Shown here: piece after piece, positions 5,220-5,430 of the stretch | How positions within the stretch are numbered: position 1 is the stretch's first letter | How the letters are laid out: the number at the start of each line of letters is the position of its first letter | Source of the DNA: Chloroflexota bacterium | Lineage (GTDB): Bacteria; Chloroflexota; Anaerolineae; Anaerolineales; UBA4823 | Assembly (NCBI GenBank): GCA_030669775.1 | Contig: DAOVCZ010000148.1 | Location: forward strand, 1-5,430 | Direction of reading: 5' to 3' | Length of the DNA stretch: 5,430 bases | The notes under the pieces: model-generated | Told to the model about the DNA's origin: nothing | The model's database searches: none | The model's input: the letters and a program-made list of their open reading frames with translations, nothing else | Translations under genes and position numbers: made by a program

Positions 5220-5430
5220 TTAGAAATTCGTATGAAATCTGCGCAATCTCAAACTGTTTGTGACAACAAACACACTGCTGAAAGCCATTGCTCCAGCGGC
5301 CAGCATTGGGTTGAGTAATCCAAAAGCTGCAGCAGGAATTAATATCACGTTATAGAAGAAAGCCCAGAACAAGTTCTGTTTGATCGTTCTTAAAGTGCTT
5401 CGGGATAATGCGATTGCCCGTGGTACTCCG
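5220..5430 (-). CDS. copA: Cu+-exporting P1B-type ATPase, C-terminal end (CopA type, partial)
   Basis: The last 69 residues of a heavy-metal-transporting P-type ATPase; the gene begins beyond the right edge. CopA pumps cytoplasmic Cu+ outward using ATP. Seen here: the helix LSRSTLRTIKQNLFWAFFYN leading into membrane helix 7, with the Tyr-Asn pair used for Cu+ coordination (fragment residues 26-27), then helix 8 with the matching Met-x-x-Ser-Ser (residues 48-52, MAFSS) and the usual ending TNSLRLRRF. The Tyr-Asn and Met-Ser set is the marker of Cu+ (class IB-1) pumps rather than Zn/Cd pumps. The CPC motif and the phosphorylation site are outside the window. It points the same way as the operon but is 501 bp away, so it is probably transcribed separately. 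Copper handling next to thiol-redox genes may be functional or accidental. Confidence 0.9.
   Translation of the reverse strand, partial: GVPRAIALSRSTLRTIKQNLFWAFFYNVILIPAAAFGLLNPMLAAGAMAFSSVFVVTNSLRLRRFHTNF

Noticed and set aside
1..5430. Mobile element, CRISPR array or phage-defence system
   Set aside because: No repeat arrays, transposase motifs, terminal inverted repeats, nuclease or toxin-antitoxin signatures were seen; the genes are housekeeping wall, redox and metal families.

Overview
The window is about 5.4 kb of moderate-GC bacterial DNA. Every confident gene lies on the minus strand, so the reading order is from high to low coordinates. Gene content points to a free-living bacterium with a peptidoglycan wall and a c-type-cytochrome or thiol-redox system. 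The L,D-transpeptidase with SH3-like repeats and the glutaredoxin/DUF2085 fusion look most like Chloroflexota (Anaerolineae-type) genomes. That placement is an impression from protein style and was not tested by alignment.

Layout from the right edge leftwards: (1) 5430-5220, the last 69 residues of a Cu+-exporting P-type ATPase (CopA type). (2) 5219-4719, a 501-bp spacer with no confident gene. It holds a weak minus-strand promoter candidate for the operon, a 10-bp palindrome beside a TATAAT box, and a 53-codon plus-strand ORF of unknown meaning. (3) 4718-269, a tightly packed run of five genes: a Tat-signal L,D-transpeptidase, a CcdA-type thiol electron transporter, a membrane-anchored TlpA/ResA thioredoxin, a fusion of a glutaredoxin-like domain with a DUF2085 membrane domain, and PgeF/YfiH/YlmD. 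Junctions are 27 nt, about 31 nt (if the TTG start of the thioredoxin is right), a 4-nt ATGA overlap and a 20-nt overlap. (4) 268-195, a short spacer with a 9-bp perfect hairpin plus T-tract. (5) 194-1, the first 64 residues of YggS, the PLP homeostasis protein.

How they may work together: CcdA carries electrons from cytoplasmic thioredoxin across the membrane, and TlpA/ResA-type proteins spend them on extracytoplasmic disulfides. The fused glutaredoxin-DUF2085 protein, with just four cysteines in two pairs, looks like a further part of this relay. The gene upstream encodes an extracytoplasmic enzyme with a catalytic cysteine (SHGC), and the gene downstream is a peptidoglycan-precursor editing enzyme in E. 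coli. A reasonable inference is an operon joining wall cross-linking with thiol reduction, similar in logic to Bacillus StoA/CcdA reducing SpoVD. The pgeF-yggS order matches the ylmD-ylmE neighbourhood of Gram-positive bacteria.

Most of the window is recognisable families in a coherent order. The parts least covered by known descriptions are the glutaredoxin-DUF2085 fusion in this context and the unexplained spacer ORF.
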